DNA from: Frigoribacterium sp. PhB24 | GTDB taxonomy: Bacteria; Actinomycetota; Actinomycetes; Actinomycetales; Microbacteriaceae | Reading direction: 5' to 3' | NCBI RefSeq assembly: GCF_003755185.1 | Contig: NZ_RKIC01000014.1 | Span: forward strand, 1 to 64,000 | DNA length: 64,000 nt | Shown here: one piece after another, positions 42,237 through 50,423 of the stretch | Position numbering within the stretch: position 1 is the stretch's first letter | Layout of the letters: each line of letters starts with the position of its first letter | The notes under the pieces: model-generated | Told to the model about the DNA's origin: nothing | Database searches by the model: none | Seen by the model: the letters and a program-made list of their open reading frames with translations, nothing else | Translations under genes and position numbers: made by a program

Positions 42237-44056
42237 GAGCAGACCTCAGTCTCGACCCGGAGGACTTCGTCGAGGTGCTCCTCACGCCAAGCCTCGAGGA
42301 CCCGGTGGAACTCGACGGGACCGGGTCCGTACGTGAAGTCGTTCGGCCGCCCCTTGCCCTCGCTGTTGTAGTAGCCCGGTGTGCAATCGGCCTGGAACTG
42401 CTCGTTGTCGAAGGCCGATTCCTGGACCTCCCTCGTCCACTCTCGCTGCGCCTCCTCGCTGGGCTCGACGATCCCGGCACCCGCCTGACGCGCCGCGGTG
42501 ACGACCGCCGCGATGTGCTCTGCTTGGTCTTGCAAGATGTGGACGAAGTTCACCGAATTGGCGTTCTGCAGGGCCCCGAGCTGGAAGAGGTTCGGGAACC
42601 CGTGGCTGTAGAAGCCGTGCAGCGTCTCGGGCCCTCTCGCCCAAGCCTCGAGCAAGGTGCGGCCATCACGACCGTGCACGGGCATGGTCCCGCTGAGGAC
42701 GCCCGAGACCCCGACCTCGAAGCCGGTGGCGAAGATGACGCAGTCGACCTCGTACTCGGTGTCGCCGACGACGATCCCCGTCTCGGTCATGCGGGTGATG
42801 CCACCGTGGTCGGCCGCGTCGACGAGTGTGACGTTCTCGCGGTTGAAGGTCTGGAGGTACGTGTCGCTGAAGCCGGGGCGCTTGCACATGTAGCGGTACC
42901 AGGGCTTGAGCACCTCCGCAATGGTCGGGTCGTCGACGACGGCGTCCACCCGTGCCCGGATGGCGTCCATCTTCTGCGCGTCGAGGAGTTCGTCACGACG
43001 CTCGCGCTCCTGGGGCGTCAGGGCGGGGTCGAGCTTGCCCGTGATCATCGCGCGCTGGAGGTCGGGAGTCGACGTCCAGCCGTCCTGCGTGAGGTCGACA
43101 TCGACGTCCTCGCCGGAGACGACGGCCAGGAAGTTGTCTTGCCGCTTCTTCTGCCACCCGGGTCGGAGTGACGCGGCCCAGTCCGGGTCGGTGCGGCGGT
43201 TGTCCCGCACGTCGACGGTCGAGGGCGTGCGCTGGAAGACGAACGTGTGCTGCGCGTCACGGCCCACGTGCGGCACCACCTGCAGGCCGGTCGCTCCCGT
43301 CCCGATGACGGCCACCTTCTTGTCGGCCAGCCCGGTCAGGTCGCCGTCGGGCGTGCCGCCCGTGTAGCCGTAGTCCCATCGGCTCGTGTGGAAGGTGTGC
43401 CCGCGGAAGGACTCGATCCCGGGGATGCCGGGGAGCTTCGGCTGGCTGAGGGTGCCAGACGAGGTGACGACGAAGCGGGCACGCATCCGGTCGCCTCGAT
43501 CGGTGTTCACGATCCACTCCGCCGCATCGTCGTCCCAGGTGAGCTCTGTGATGCGGGTCTGGAAGACCGCGTCCCGGTAGAGGTCGAACGCCTCGGCGAT
43601 CGCGACGGCGTGTCTCCTGATCTCCTCCCCCGGTGCGTACCGCCACTCTGGCACCGTCCCCACCTCTTCGAGAAGGGGCATGTAGACGTAGGACTCGATG
43701 TCGCAGTGGACCCCGGGGTAGCGGTTCCAGTACCAGGTACCGCCGACGTCACCAGCCTCGTCCATGAGACGGAGAGAGTCGATCCCGGCCTGGCGGAGGC
43801 GCGCGGCCGTCACGAGACCGCCGAAGCCCGCACCGACGACCAAGACTTCCACCCGGTCGGTCAACGCCTGCCTCTCCGTCCACGGCGTGTAAGGGTCCTT
43901 CGCGTAGTAGCCGAACTCACCAGCAGCCCGGCGGTACTGGCCCGCCCCGTCGGGACGGAGGCGGCGGTCGCGTTCCGCCGCGTACTTGTCACGAAGGGCG
44001 TCGAGGTCGTCGGCGCTGGGGGCGAGGTCGAGGGTGTCGGACGTACGGTCGGTCAT
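42233..44056 (-). CDS. Baeyer-Villiger monooxygenase (type I, flavin-dependent)
   Basis: The 607-residue product has two Rossmann motifs (GAGFGG at residues 75-80 for FAD, GTGATG at 252-257 for NADPH) and the type I Baeyer-Villiger fingerprint FRGHTFHTSRW at 217-227. The GDVGGTWYWNRYPGVHCD block is typical of the cyclohexanone and phenylacetone monooxygenase group, and the N-terminal extension of about 60 residues fits that subgroup. It inserts one oxygen next to a ketone to make an ester or lactone. The gene is first in a two-gene operon divergent from a MarR gene. Confidence 0.9.
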   Translation of the reverse strand: MTDRTSDTLDLAPSADDLDALRDKYAAERDRRLRPDGAGQYRRAAGEFGYYAKDPYTPWTERQALTDRVEVLVVGAGFGGLVTAARLRQAGIDSLRLMDEAGDVGGTWYWNRYPGVHCDIESYVYMPLLEEVGTVPEWRYAPGEEIRRHAVAIAEAFDLYRDAVFQTRITELTWDDDAAEWIVNTDRGDRMRARFVVTSSGTLSQPKLPGIPGIESFRGHTFHTSRWDYGYTGGTPDGDLTGLADKKVAVIGTGATGLQVVPHVGRDAQHTFVFQRTPSTVDVRDNRRTDPDWAASLRPGWQKKRQDNFLAVVSGEDVDVDLTQDGWTSTPDLQRAMITGKLDPALTPQERERRDELLDAQKMDAIRARVDAVVDDPTIAEVLKPWYRYMCKRPGFSDTYLQTFNRENVTLVDAADHGGITRMTETGIVVGDTEYEVDCVIFATGFEVGVSGVLSGTMPVHGRDGRTLLEAWARGPETLHGFYSHGFPNLFQLGALQNANSVNFVHILQDQAEHIAAVVTAARQAGAGIVEPSEEAQREWTREVQESAFDNEQFQADCTPGYYNSEGKGRPNDFTYGPGPVEFHRVLEAWREEHLDEVLRVETEVCS

Positions 44057-44101
44057 GGTGCTCCTCGTGCGGTCTCGTGAACGCAGCCGACATGTGACAA
44101 C

Positions 44102-44122
44102 TGCTTAATGCGACCTTAAGCA
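44102..44122. promoter_or_regulatory. 21-base palindrome, MarR-type operator
   Basis: TGCTTAA-N7-TTAAGCA is a perfect palindrome between the divergent monooxygenase (start 44056) and MarR (start 44168) genes, 46 bases from each start. MarR dimers typically bind sites of this size. Confidence 0.65.
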
Positions 44123-44155
44123 TCTGGACCTGAATCGTGCCTGTCAGTTCTGCTC

Positions 44156-44161
44156 TAGTGT
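44156..44161 (+). promoter_or_regulatory. -10 box of a probably leaderless MarR promoter
   Basis: TAGTGT fits TANNNT and stands six bases ahead of the GTG start at 44168, with no ribosome site between, which is the actinobacterial leaderless layout. Confidence 0.45.
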
Positions 44162-44167
44162 GAGAAC

Positions 44168-44638
44168 GTGAACGCCGACGAGGGCACCGTGACCGAACGA
44201 GAGCGCATCGCGAGCGAACTCCGCGTCGTCACGACGCTCCTCGAGACGGCGACGCTGCCAGCCTCGGCCGCGCCCCTCTTGTCCCTAGGCCTGACCGTTC
44301 AGCAGCTCAAGGTGCTGACACTTCTCGTCACCGGTGACGGCGCCGCGACTGGTCGGGTTCTCGCGACGACGTGTGGGGTCTCCGAGGCCGCAATGTCCGG
44401 CCTGCTCGACCGCCTCACGGCACTGGGAGCGGTCGAGCGGGTCGAGGATCCGGCCGACCACCGTGTCCGGCGAGTGACGGCGACGACCCTAGGTCGCTCG
44501 GTCGTACGCGACATCGTCTCGGCCCGCCCCGAATTCCGGGACGACGTGCTGGAAGGCCTCAGTCTCCCGGAACTGCGAGGGCTCCTCAGAGGGATGACAG
44601 GGATCGCCCGCCAGATCACTGCTCTCGACCAGGCTTGA
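44168..44638 (+). CDS. MarR family transcriptional regulator
   Basis: The 156-residue product has the MarR winged-helix core (LTVQQLKVLTLLVTGDGAATGRVLATTCGVSEAAMSGLLDRLTALGAVERVEDPADHRVRRVTATTLG) at residues about 40-110, with the wing DPADHRVRR. It is divergent from the Baeyer-Villiger monooxygenase operon and faces a perfect 21-base palindrome, so it most likely represses the operon until a phenolic or ketone ligand appears. The GTG at 44168 fits a leaderless promoter. Confidence 0.87.
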   Translation: MNADEGTVTERERIASELRVVTTLLETATLPASAAPLLSLGLTVQQLKVLTLLVTGDGAATGRVLATTCGVSEAAMSGLLDRLTALGAVERVEDPADHRVRRVTATTLGRSVVRDIVSARPEFRDDVLEGLSLPELRGLLRGMTGIARQITALDQA

Positions 44639-44662
44639 CCGCCGCCTGCCCGGTGGGAGACG

Positions 44663-45484
44663 TCAGCCTTTCAGCCCACCGGCGAATCCGGCGACGATGT
44701 ACCGCTGCAGGAAGAAGTAGGCGATCAAGATCGGCAAGATGCTGATGATGATTCCGGCGAAGATGAGGTTCCACTGCGCCCCGTACTGGCCGACGAAACC
44801 ATAGACCGCGATCGTGATCGTCTGCTGCTGCGATCCAGAGAGGTAGAGCAGAGGCGTGAGGAACTCGTTCCACGTCGACACTGCCGTGAGGATGATCACG
44901 GTGCCCGTGATCGGACGGACGAGTGGGAACACGATGGACCGGAAGGCGCGCAACGCACTGGCCCCGTCGAGCGACGCCGCCTCCTCGAAGTCCGCCGGCA
45001 GGGCACGCATGAACCCGGCGTAGAGGAAGATCGAGAAGGGCATGCTCTGCCCGACCGTGACGAGGATGACACCCGCGAGGCTCCCCAGCAGGCCTAGGTC
45101 GCGGATCGTCTGGTAGAGGGGCAGCAGAGCGAGCTGGGCGGGGAGGAGCAGTCCGAGGAGGAACAGGTAGTAGGTGCCCTTGGACCATCGAGTGGCGAGC
45201 CTCGACAGAGGGTAGGCAGCGGCGGCGCTGAGAACGACGATGATCGTGATGGCCACGACCGAGACGACGGCGCTGTTGATCAGTGCCGTTCCCAGTCCAC
45301 CCTGGTTCCATGCGTCGACGAAGTTCTGGAACGTCGGCTCGAGTGGTGGCGCGAGGGTGGAGCTCTGGTCGCCTGGGGCCTTGAGCGCGAGGCTGACCAA
45401 GACATAGATGGGGAAGAGGAAGATGATGGCCACCAAGATCATGACCGCCTCGAGAACGGCTGTCCGCCATGTGTATCGGAACAT
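44663..45484 (-). CDS. CUT1 sugar ABC transporter permease, MalG type (rhamnoside)
   Basis: The 273-residue product has six membrane helices and the EAA loop EEAASLDGASALRAFRSIVFPLVRP that contacts the ATPase, and ends in QRYIVAGFAGGLKG, the usual MalG tail. It follows the MalF-type gene by one base. It is part of an importer whose binding protein lies upstream and which shares its control region with an alpha-L-rhamnosidase gene, so rhamnosides are the expected cargo. Confidence 0.88.
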   Translation of the reverse strand: MFRYTWRTAVLEAVMILVAIIFLFPIYVLVSLALKAPGDQSSTLAPPLEPTFQNFVDAWNQGGLGTALINSAVVSVVAITIIVVLSAAAAYPLSRLATRWSKGTYYLFLLGLLLPAQLALLPLYQTIRDLGLLGSLAGVILVTVGQSMPFSIFLYAGFMRALPADFEEAASLDGASALRAFRSIVFPLVRPITGTVIILTAVSTWNEFLTPLLYLSGSQQQTITIAVYGFVGQYGAQWNLIFAGIIISILPILIAYFFLQRYIVAGFAGGLKG

Positions 45485-45485
45485 G

Positions 45486-46412
45486 TCAGTTCTCCTGTCG
45501 TGACAGCAGCTTGTACTGGATGGCAGAGGCGATCGCGACGAACACGGTCAGGACCACGGCGAGGGTGACTCCGTACGAGAATCGGCCGAGCTGGAAGGCA
45601 TTCGAGTAGATCAAGGTCGAGATCGTGTTCGTGGCACCACCCGGACCGCCCTGGGTCATGGCGAAGACCTGGTCGAAGAGCTTGAAGCCCCCGATGATCG
45701 AGAGCATCACGTTGATCGTGATCGCCGGTGCGAGCATGGGCCGCACGACTGACCAGAATCGGCGAACCGGGCCTGCGCCGTCGATGGCGGCAGCCTCGAG
45801 CACTTCTTCCGGCACACCCTGGAGTCCGGCGAGGAAGATGACCATCGAGTACCCGACGAACTGCCAGATCACGACGATGATGATCGACCAGATCGCGACG
45901 TCCGGGTCGCCGAGCCAGTTCTGACGCAGCCCGCCCAGTCCGACCGCCTCGAGAGCGACGTTGATCCCGCCGGCGGGAGCGAAGAGGTTCTGCCAGAGGA
46001 AACCGACCGCGATCGACGTGATCACCACCGGGGCGAAGATGACGACGCGCAAGACGTTCCGTGACTTGATCTGCGAGTTGAGCCCCAGTGCGATCAGGAG
46101 TCCGAGGACGTTCTGGATGATGGTGACCGCGACAGCGATCAGCAGGGTGTTCCGGATGGCGACGACGGCATTGGGATCGTCGAGGATCGCGAAGAAGTTC
46201 TTCGCCCCTACCCACGCCCGCTCGGCCGACACGCCATCCCAGTTGGTGAACGCGAACAACGCACCCTGAACGCTGGGGACGATGACTGCGAACACGTAGA
46301 CGACGGCGGCAGGCAAGACGAACCACCAGACGGTTTGGGCATACCCGCGGTAACGGCGGCTCGGCTTTTTCTTTGGCAGGGTGCTCGCCGCGGCGGCAGG
46401 GGCGATGGCCAT
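45486..46412 (-). CDS. CUT1 sugar ABC transporter permease, MalF type (rhamnoside)
   Basis: The 308-residue product has a basic N-terminus (PKKKPSRRYRGYAQ), six helices, and the EAA loop LEAAAIDGAGPVRRFWSVVRPMLAP. The ATG at 46412 is chosen because GAAGAG precedes it. It forms the channel with the MalG-type protein encoded next. No ATPase gene is in the operon. Confidence 0.88.
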   Translation of the reverse strand: MAIAPAAAASTLPKKKPSRRYRGYAQTVWWFVLPAAVVYVFAVIVPSVQGALFAFTNWDGVSAERAWVGAKNFFAILDDPNAVVAIRNTLLIAVAVTIIQNVLGLLIALGLNSQIKSRNVLRVVIFAPVVITSIAVGFLWQNLFAPAGGINVALEAVGLGGLRQNWLGDPDVAIWSIIIVVIWQFVGYSMVIFLAGLQGVPEEVLEAAAIDGAGPVRRFWSVVRPMLAPAITINVMLSIIGGFKLFDQVFAMTQGGPGGATNTISTLIYSNAFQLGRFSYGVTLAVVLTVFVAIASAIQYKLLSRQEN

Positions 46413-46508
46413 GGTGCTCTTCTTCTCTCGGCGCAGTGACTGGCGTGGAGAGGCGGTGCGATGCGTCGGGTCCACGCGGGATCGCACCGCCTCGGGGGCG
46501 TCGCAGAA

Positions 46509-47774
46509 CTAGCCTGCGTAGGCGGAGTCCATGGCCGCCAGGGCGTCGTCGACCGAGGTCTGACCCCCGAGAAGCTTCTGCAGTTCGTCCTGGTACACCT
46601 TCGTGGTGTTGGAGTTGGGCCAGGTCTGGTCGGGGAACGCAGCGGTTTTGTCGCTCTGGGCCTGCTCGGAGACGCCCACCAGGGCAGGAGTCGGCTCGAA
46701 CCCGTCCACGGGGACGCTGGGGAAGATGGACCCGGTGTCGAGCGCCAGCTGGACGCCCTGCTCACTCAGGTAGAAGTCCATGAACTTGTTCGCGAGATCC
46801 TTGTTCTTGGCCTTCGCGTTCACGCCGTATCCGGATCCGAGCCCGACTGGCAGGACTGTCTCGGACGGGTCGTCCGTTGCGGGCAGAGGTGCCGTCTCGA
46901 AGGTCGAACCCTCCGGGGCGGCACGCTCGATGTCACCGATCTGGTTGCTGACGGTGACAATGCCGACGGCGTCGCCCGTCGCGACCTGACCCTGAGCGAC
47001 TTCGAGACTCGTCCCCAAGGCGTCGGCGGTGAAGCAGCCTGCATCCATCATCTCGAGGTACTTGTCGAGGACCGTCGACCACTCAGAGTCGGCGAATGTC
47101 GCATCCCCCGAGGCCTGCTCGGAGGCGAAGTCGGGGTCGGCGCCATCGACCAGCGTTGCCGACAGGGCGTAGGGGAGGTAGTTGAAGGTTCCGCCGGCGA
47201 GTCCCGCCAACGCGTAGGCGACCTTTCCCTCCGCCTTCGCAGCAGAACACAGGTCGAGAACTTCGGTCCACGTGGTGGGAGCTGTTGCACCGAGCGCTTC
47301 CAGGGCCTGCGTGTTGTAGGTGGCAGGGATGATGGTGAAGTTGTTGGAACCCATGAGGATCTTGCCGTCAGCGCCCATCACTGCCTTGTTGACGTCCGTG
47401 AAATCGCCCGTCCACTCGTCTGAGCTGAGGTCTTCGAGGAAGTTGCCCTTGGCGAGGGTCTGCGCCGTGATCGGGTTCCCGTTGCCCGGGAACACGACGA
47501 CGAAGTCGGATGCGGTTCCTGAGACCATCTCGGTGTTGATCTGCGTGAGGATGTTCGGCCACGGGAGCTCGGTGATCTCAACGGTGACGCCCGGGTTGTC
47601 ATCCTCGAACTGGCTCGCGAGGGCAGACATCACCTCGTCTCCACTCCACCCCGAGACGGTCAAGGTGTTCTCGTCGCCGCCACCGGCGGACTGTGGGCCG
47701 GCAGAACAACCTGCAAGGCCGAGTGCGAGTGCCGAGAGAACGGCCGCGGGCACGAGTGCTGCTGCTTTACGCAT
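46509..47774 (-). CDS. extracellular sugar-binding lipoprotein (ABC family 1, rhamnoside)
   Basis: The 421-residue product has a signal peptide with lipobox LAGC (about residue 23) and a family 1 solute-binding fold: TLTVSGWSGDEVMSALASQFEDDNPGVTVEI, FVVVFPGNGN, TTWTEVLDLCSAAKAEGKVAYAL, and FMDFYLSEQGVQLALDTGSIFP near the end. I use the second Met (47774) because GGAG lies six bases before it. It is the first gene of the importer operon and is divergent from the rhamnosidase gene across three operator-like repeats. Confidence 0.88.
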   Translation of the reverse strand: MRKAAALVPAAVLSALALGLAGCSAGPQSAGGGDENTLTVSGWSGDEVMSALASQFEDDNPGVTVEITELPWPNILTQINTEMVSGTASDFVVVFPGNGNPITAQTLAKGNFLEDLSSDEWTGDFTDVNKAVMGADGKILMGSNNFTIIPATYNTQALEALGATAPTTWTEVLDLCSAAKAEGKVAYALAGLAGGTFNYLPYALSATLVDGADPDFASEQASGDATFADSEWSTVLDKYLEMMDAGCFTADALGTSLEVAQGQVATGDAVGIVTVSNQIGDIERAAPEGSTFETAPLPATDDPSETVLPVGLGSGYGVNAKAKNKDLANKFMDFYLSEQGVQLALDTGSIFPSVPVDGFEPTPALVGVSEQAQSDKTAAFPDQTWPNSNTTKVYQDELQKLLGGQTSVDDALAAMDSAYAG

Positions 47775-48103
47775 GAAATGCTCCATTGGACTTCAAGGGT
47801 GAGTACCCGGACCGCGTTGGCCAGGCAGGTCGCCTGACGGTCACGAGAACGGCCACGAGGCGATGCGAGACCGACATTAGGGGCCTCGTCTTCTTTCGTC
47901 AATCAGTTGACGTAAATCGATTGACGCACGCGGGACGAGGTCCGTAAATCGATTGACACCTGAACTCGTCGGGAACTACCGTGAGTCGTTCGCTCGGCGC
48001 GGAGCTACGCGTCGGAGTGGGCCTGCGGCCGCTGCCAGAGCGATGTCCGCACCAGCACCGACTCGTCCGCAGACTCAGTCTGTGTGCCCTGAAAGAGACC
48101 CTC
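47775..48103. other. divergent control region between importer and rhamnosidase genes
   Basis: This 329-base gap has no supported gene. It holds the three LacI-type sites at 47897-47957 and the promoters of both divergent operons. An open frame running from 47981 into the rhamnosidase has no ribosome site and no family similarity upstream of the ATG at 48104. Confidence 0.6.
47897..47957. promoter_or_regulatory. cluster of three LacI-type operator sites
   Basis: CGTCAATCAGTTGACG (47897-47912) is a perfect 16-base palindrome around TCAG. GTAAATCGATTGAC occurs twice as an exact direct repeat (47912-47925 and 47944-47957), each a near-palindrome with a central CG. They share a TTGAC end. The LacI protein encoded at 50424 is the likely regulator of both divergent operons. 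Confidence 0.65.
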
Positions 48104-50389
48104 ATGACCTTCGGAACCGCTCGCTTCGTCGCTGCCGACGACGAGCCAGCAAGCGCACCACTGTTCCGCCGCGATCTGCAGCTCGACGACGGTCATGGAC
48201 TCGTGACGGCGGCCGTTCTGTCACTGAGCGCGCTCGGCATCTGCGAAGCCTGGATAAACGGGGTCCCCGTCTCCGACGCCTTGCTCACACCTGGGTGGAC
48301 CAGCTACGAGTGGCGGCTCCACTACGTCGATCACGACGTCACGACTTTGCTCGCCAAGGACTCGACCTTGGGCATCGCAGTAGGGAACGGCTGGTACCGG
48401 GGTCGACTCGGGTGGATCGAGACCGCCCGGTACGGCGAGGAGATCGCCGCCTGGGCGCAGCTGCGCATCTGCTTCGAGGACGGGCACGAGCAGGTCGTCG
48501 TCACAGATGAGACCTGGTCCGTCGGGCCCAGCGAGATCGTCGCGAACGACTTCTACGACGGGCAGATCATCGATGCCCGGCTCCGTGACGAGAGCTGGAA
48601 GATGCCCGGCTTCAGCAGCCCCGACTGGGGCTCCGTCCACGTAGTCGACTACGACCCTGAACAGTTCGACCTCGATCCCGCCGCGCCGGTCCGACGCATC
48701 GACGAGCTTCCCCCACAGAGGACGTGGTACGGCCCCTCCGGGACGACCCTGATCGACTTCGGCGAGAACATCGTCGGCTTCGTTCGTCTCGAGCTCAGGG
48801 GCACCCCGGGAACGACGATCACGGTCAGGCAGGCTGAAGTCCTGGAAGACGGAGAATTGGCCCTGCGCACCCTCCGGTCGGCGAAGTCCACCGACGTCTA
48901 CATCCTCTCGGGCGGGGACGACGTCTTCGAGCCGACCTTCACGTTCCACGGCTTCCGCTACGCCGAGATCATCGGCTGGGACGCACCCCTGCGAGACGTC
49001 GAGGCAGCGTCCTCTGCGATCGCCATCTCGTCCGACCTGCGACGCATCGGATCGTTCGAGTGCTCCGTGCCCGACCTGAACCAACTGCACGAGAACGTCG
49101 TTCGCGGCATGCGCGGCAACTTCGTCGACATCCCCACTGACTGCCCGCAACGAGACGAACGCCTCGGCTGGACGGGCGACCTGTCTGCATTCGCCCCCAC
49201 CGCCGCCTACCTCTTCGACGTGCAGGACTTCCTCGCCGACTGGCTCCGTGACGTCACCCTCGAGCAGGACCACCACGACGGCGTCGTCCCGTACATCGTT
49301 CCCGATGTCCTGAAGTACGCGACTGTCGCTCAGGAAGGCGCCGGCGCCGAGGAGATCGCCGCGTTCTGGAGCGATGCGGCCGTCTGGGTCCCGTGGTCGC
49401 TCTGGGAGGCGTACGGCGATCCGCGAGTGCTCGACGAGACCTTCGAGTCGATGGTCACCTACGGTCGCCGCCTACGATCCCTGTTGTCCTCGACAGGGGT
49501 GTGGGACACCGGTTTCCAGTTCGGGGACTGGCTCGACCCCGACGCGCCGGCAGATGAGCCCGGCGCCGCCAAGGCGCACCCCGGAGTCGTCGCGACCGCG
49601 TGTGCTTACCGCAGCGCTGCACGTATCAGCGCAACTGCGACCGTCCTCGGACATGCCGCTGAGGCAGCCGAGTTCAAGAGCATGGCAGACGGCCTTCGCG
49701 CCGCTTTCCACCGTGAGTACGTGCACTCTGGCATGATCCTCAGCGACTGCACGACCGTGTACTCGCTCGCCATCGTCTTCGGCCTCCTCGAACCCGAGCA
49801 GGAGGCGTGGGCAGGCGAGCGGCTCGCGGAACTCGTCCAGGAGAGCGGCTTCCACATCTCGACCGGCTTCGCCGGTACGCCCTTCATCAACGACGCCCTC
49901 ACGTCCACCGGCCAGACGGCCACGGCGTACAGGCTCCTGCTCCAGCGCGAGTGCCCCTCGTGGCTCTACCCGGTCACGATGGGCGCGACGACCATCTGGG
50001 AACGGTGGAATTCCATGCTCCCCGACGGGAGCATCAATCCCGGTGGCATGACCAGCTTCAACCACTACGCGCTCGGCGCCGTCGCTGACTGGATGCATCG
50101 TGTCGTCGGCGGCCTCGCCCCTCTGGAACCGGGTTACCGCAAGATCCTCATCGCCCCCGACATCGGCCCCGGCATCGACTGGGCGCGCAGCTCCCTGGTC
50201 ACCCCCCACGGCCACGCCGAGGTCAGCTGGGCGCGATCGGGCGACGACGTACGGTTCGACATCACGATCCCTCGCGGCTCGGTCGGCGTGTTCCGCCGGA
50301 GGGGACGACCTGACGAGGAACTGCCGCCAGGAACCCACCAGGTCATCGCACCTGTCCGTGAACCGATCGACGCCGCCCCAGTACAGTGA
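48104..50389 (+). CDS. alpha-L-rhamnosidase, GH78
   Basis: The 761-residue product begins with the rhamnosidase N-terminal beta domain (ICEAWINGVPVSDALLTPGWTSYEWRLHY), followed by an alpha/alpha barrel carrying the GH78 signature DCPQRDERLGW at residues 346-356 (with the likely catalytic acidic residues Asp351 or Glu352) and SFNHYALGAVADWMHR near the C-terminus. No signal peptide is visible, so it acts inside the cell on imported rhamnosides, releasing L-rhamnose for the rhaI-rhaD-rhaB pathway. It is divergent from the importer. Confidence 0.92.
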   Translation: MTFGTARFVAADDEPASAPLFRRDLQLDDGHGLVTAAVLSLSALGICEAWINGVPVSDALLTPGWTSYEWRLHYVDHDVTTLLAKDSTLGIAVGNGWYRGRLGWIETARYGEEIAAWAQLRICFEDGHEQVVVTDETWSVGPSEIVANDFYDGQIIDARLRDESWKMPGFSSPDWGSVHVVDYDPEQFDLDPAAPVRRIDELPPQRTWYGPSGTTLIDFGENIVGFVRLELRGTPGTTITVRQAEVLEDGELALRTLRSAKSTDVYILSGGDDVFEPTFTFHGFRYAEIIGWDAPLRDVEAASSAIAISSDLRRIGSFECSVPDLNQLHENVVRGMRGNFVDIPTDCPQRDERLGWTGDLSAFAPTAAYLFDVQDFLADWLRDVTLEQDHHDGVVPYIVPDVLKYATVAQEGAGAEEIAAFWSDAAVWVPWSLWEAYGDPRVLDETFESMVTYGRRLRSLLSSTGVWDTGFQFGDWLDPDAPADEPGAAKAHPGVVATACAYRSAARISATATVLGHAAEAAEFKSMADGLRAAFHREYVHSGMILSDCTTVYSLAIVFGLLEPEQEAWAGERLAELVQESGFHISTGFAGTPFINDALTSTGQTATAYRLLLQRECPSWLYPVTMGATTIWERWNSMLPDGSINPGGMTSFNHYALGAVADWMHRVVGGLAPLEPGYRKILIAPDIGPGIDWARSSLVTPHGHAEVSWARSGDDVRFDITIPRGSVGVFRRRGRPDEELPPGTHQVIAPVREPIDAAPVQ

Positions 50390-50423
50390 GGCAGCCCGAG
50401 GGCAGGACGCAGAGGGAGCGACG

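Noticed and set aside
47981-48103. In-frame upstream extension of the rhamnosidase
   Set aside because: The extra 41 residues lack similarity to the family, have no ribosome site and would run through the operator region; the ATG at 48104 fits better.
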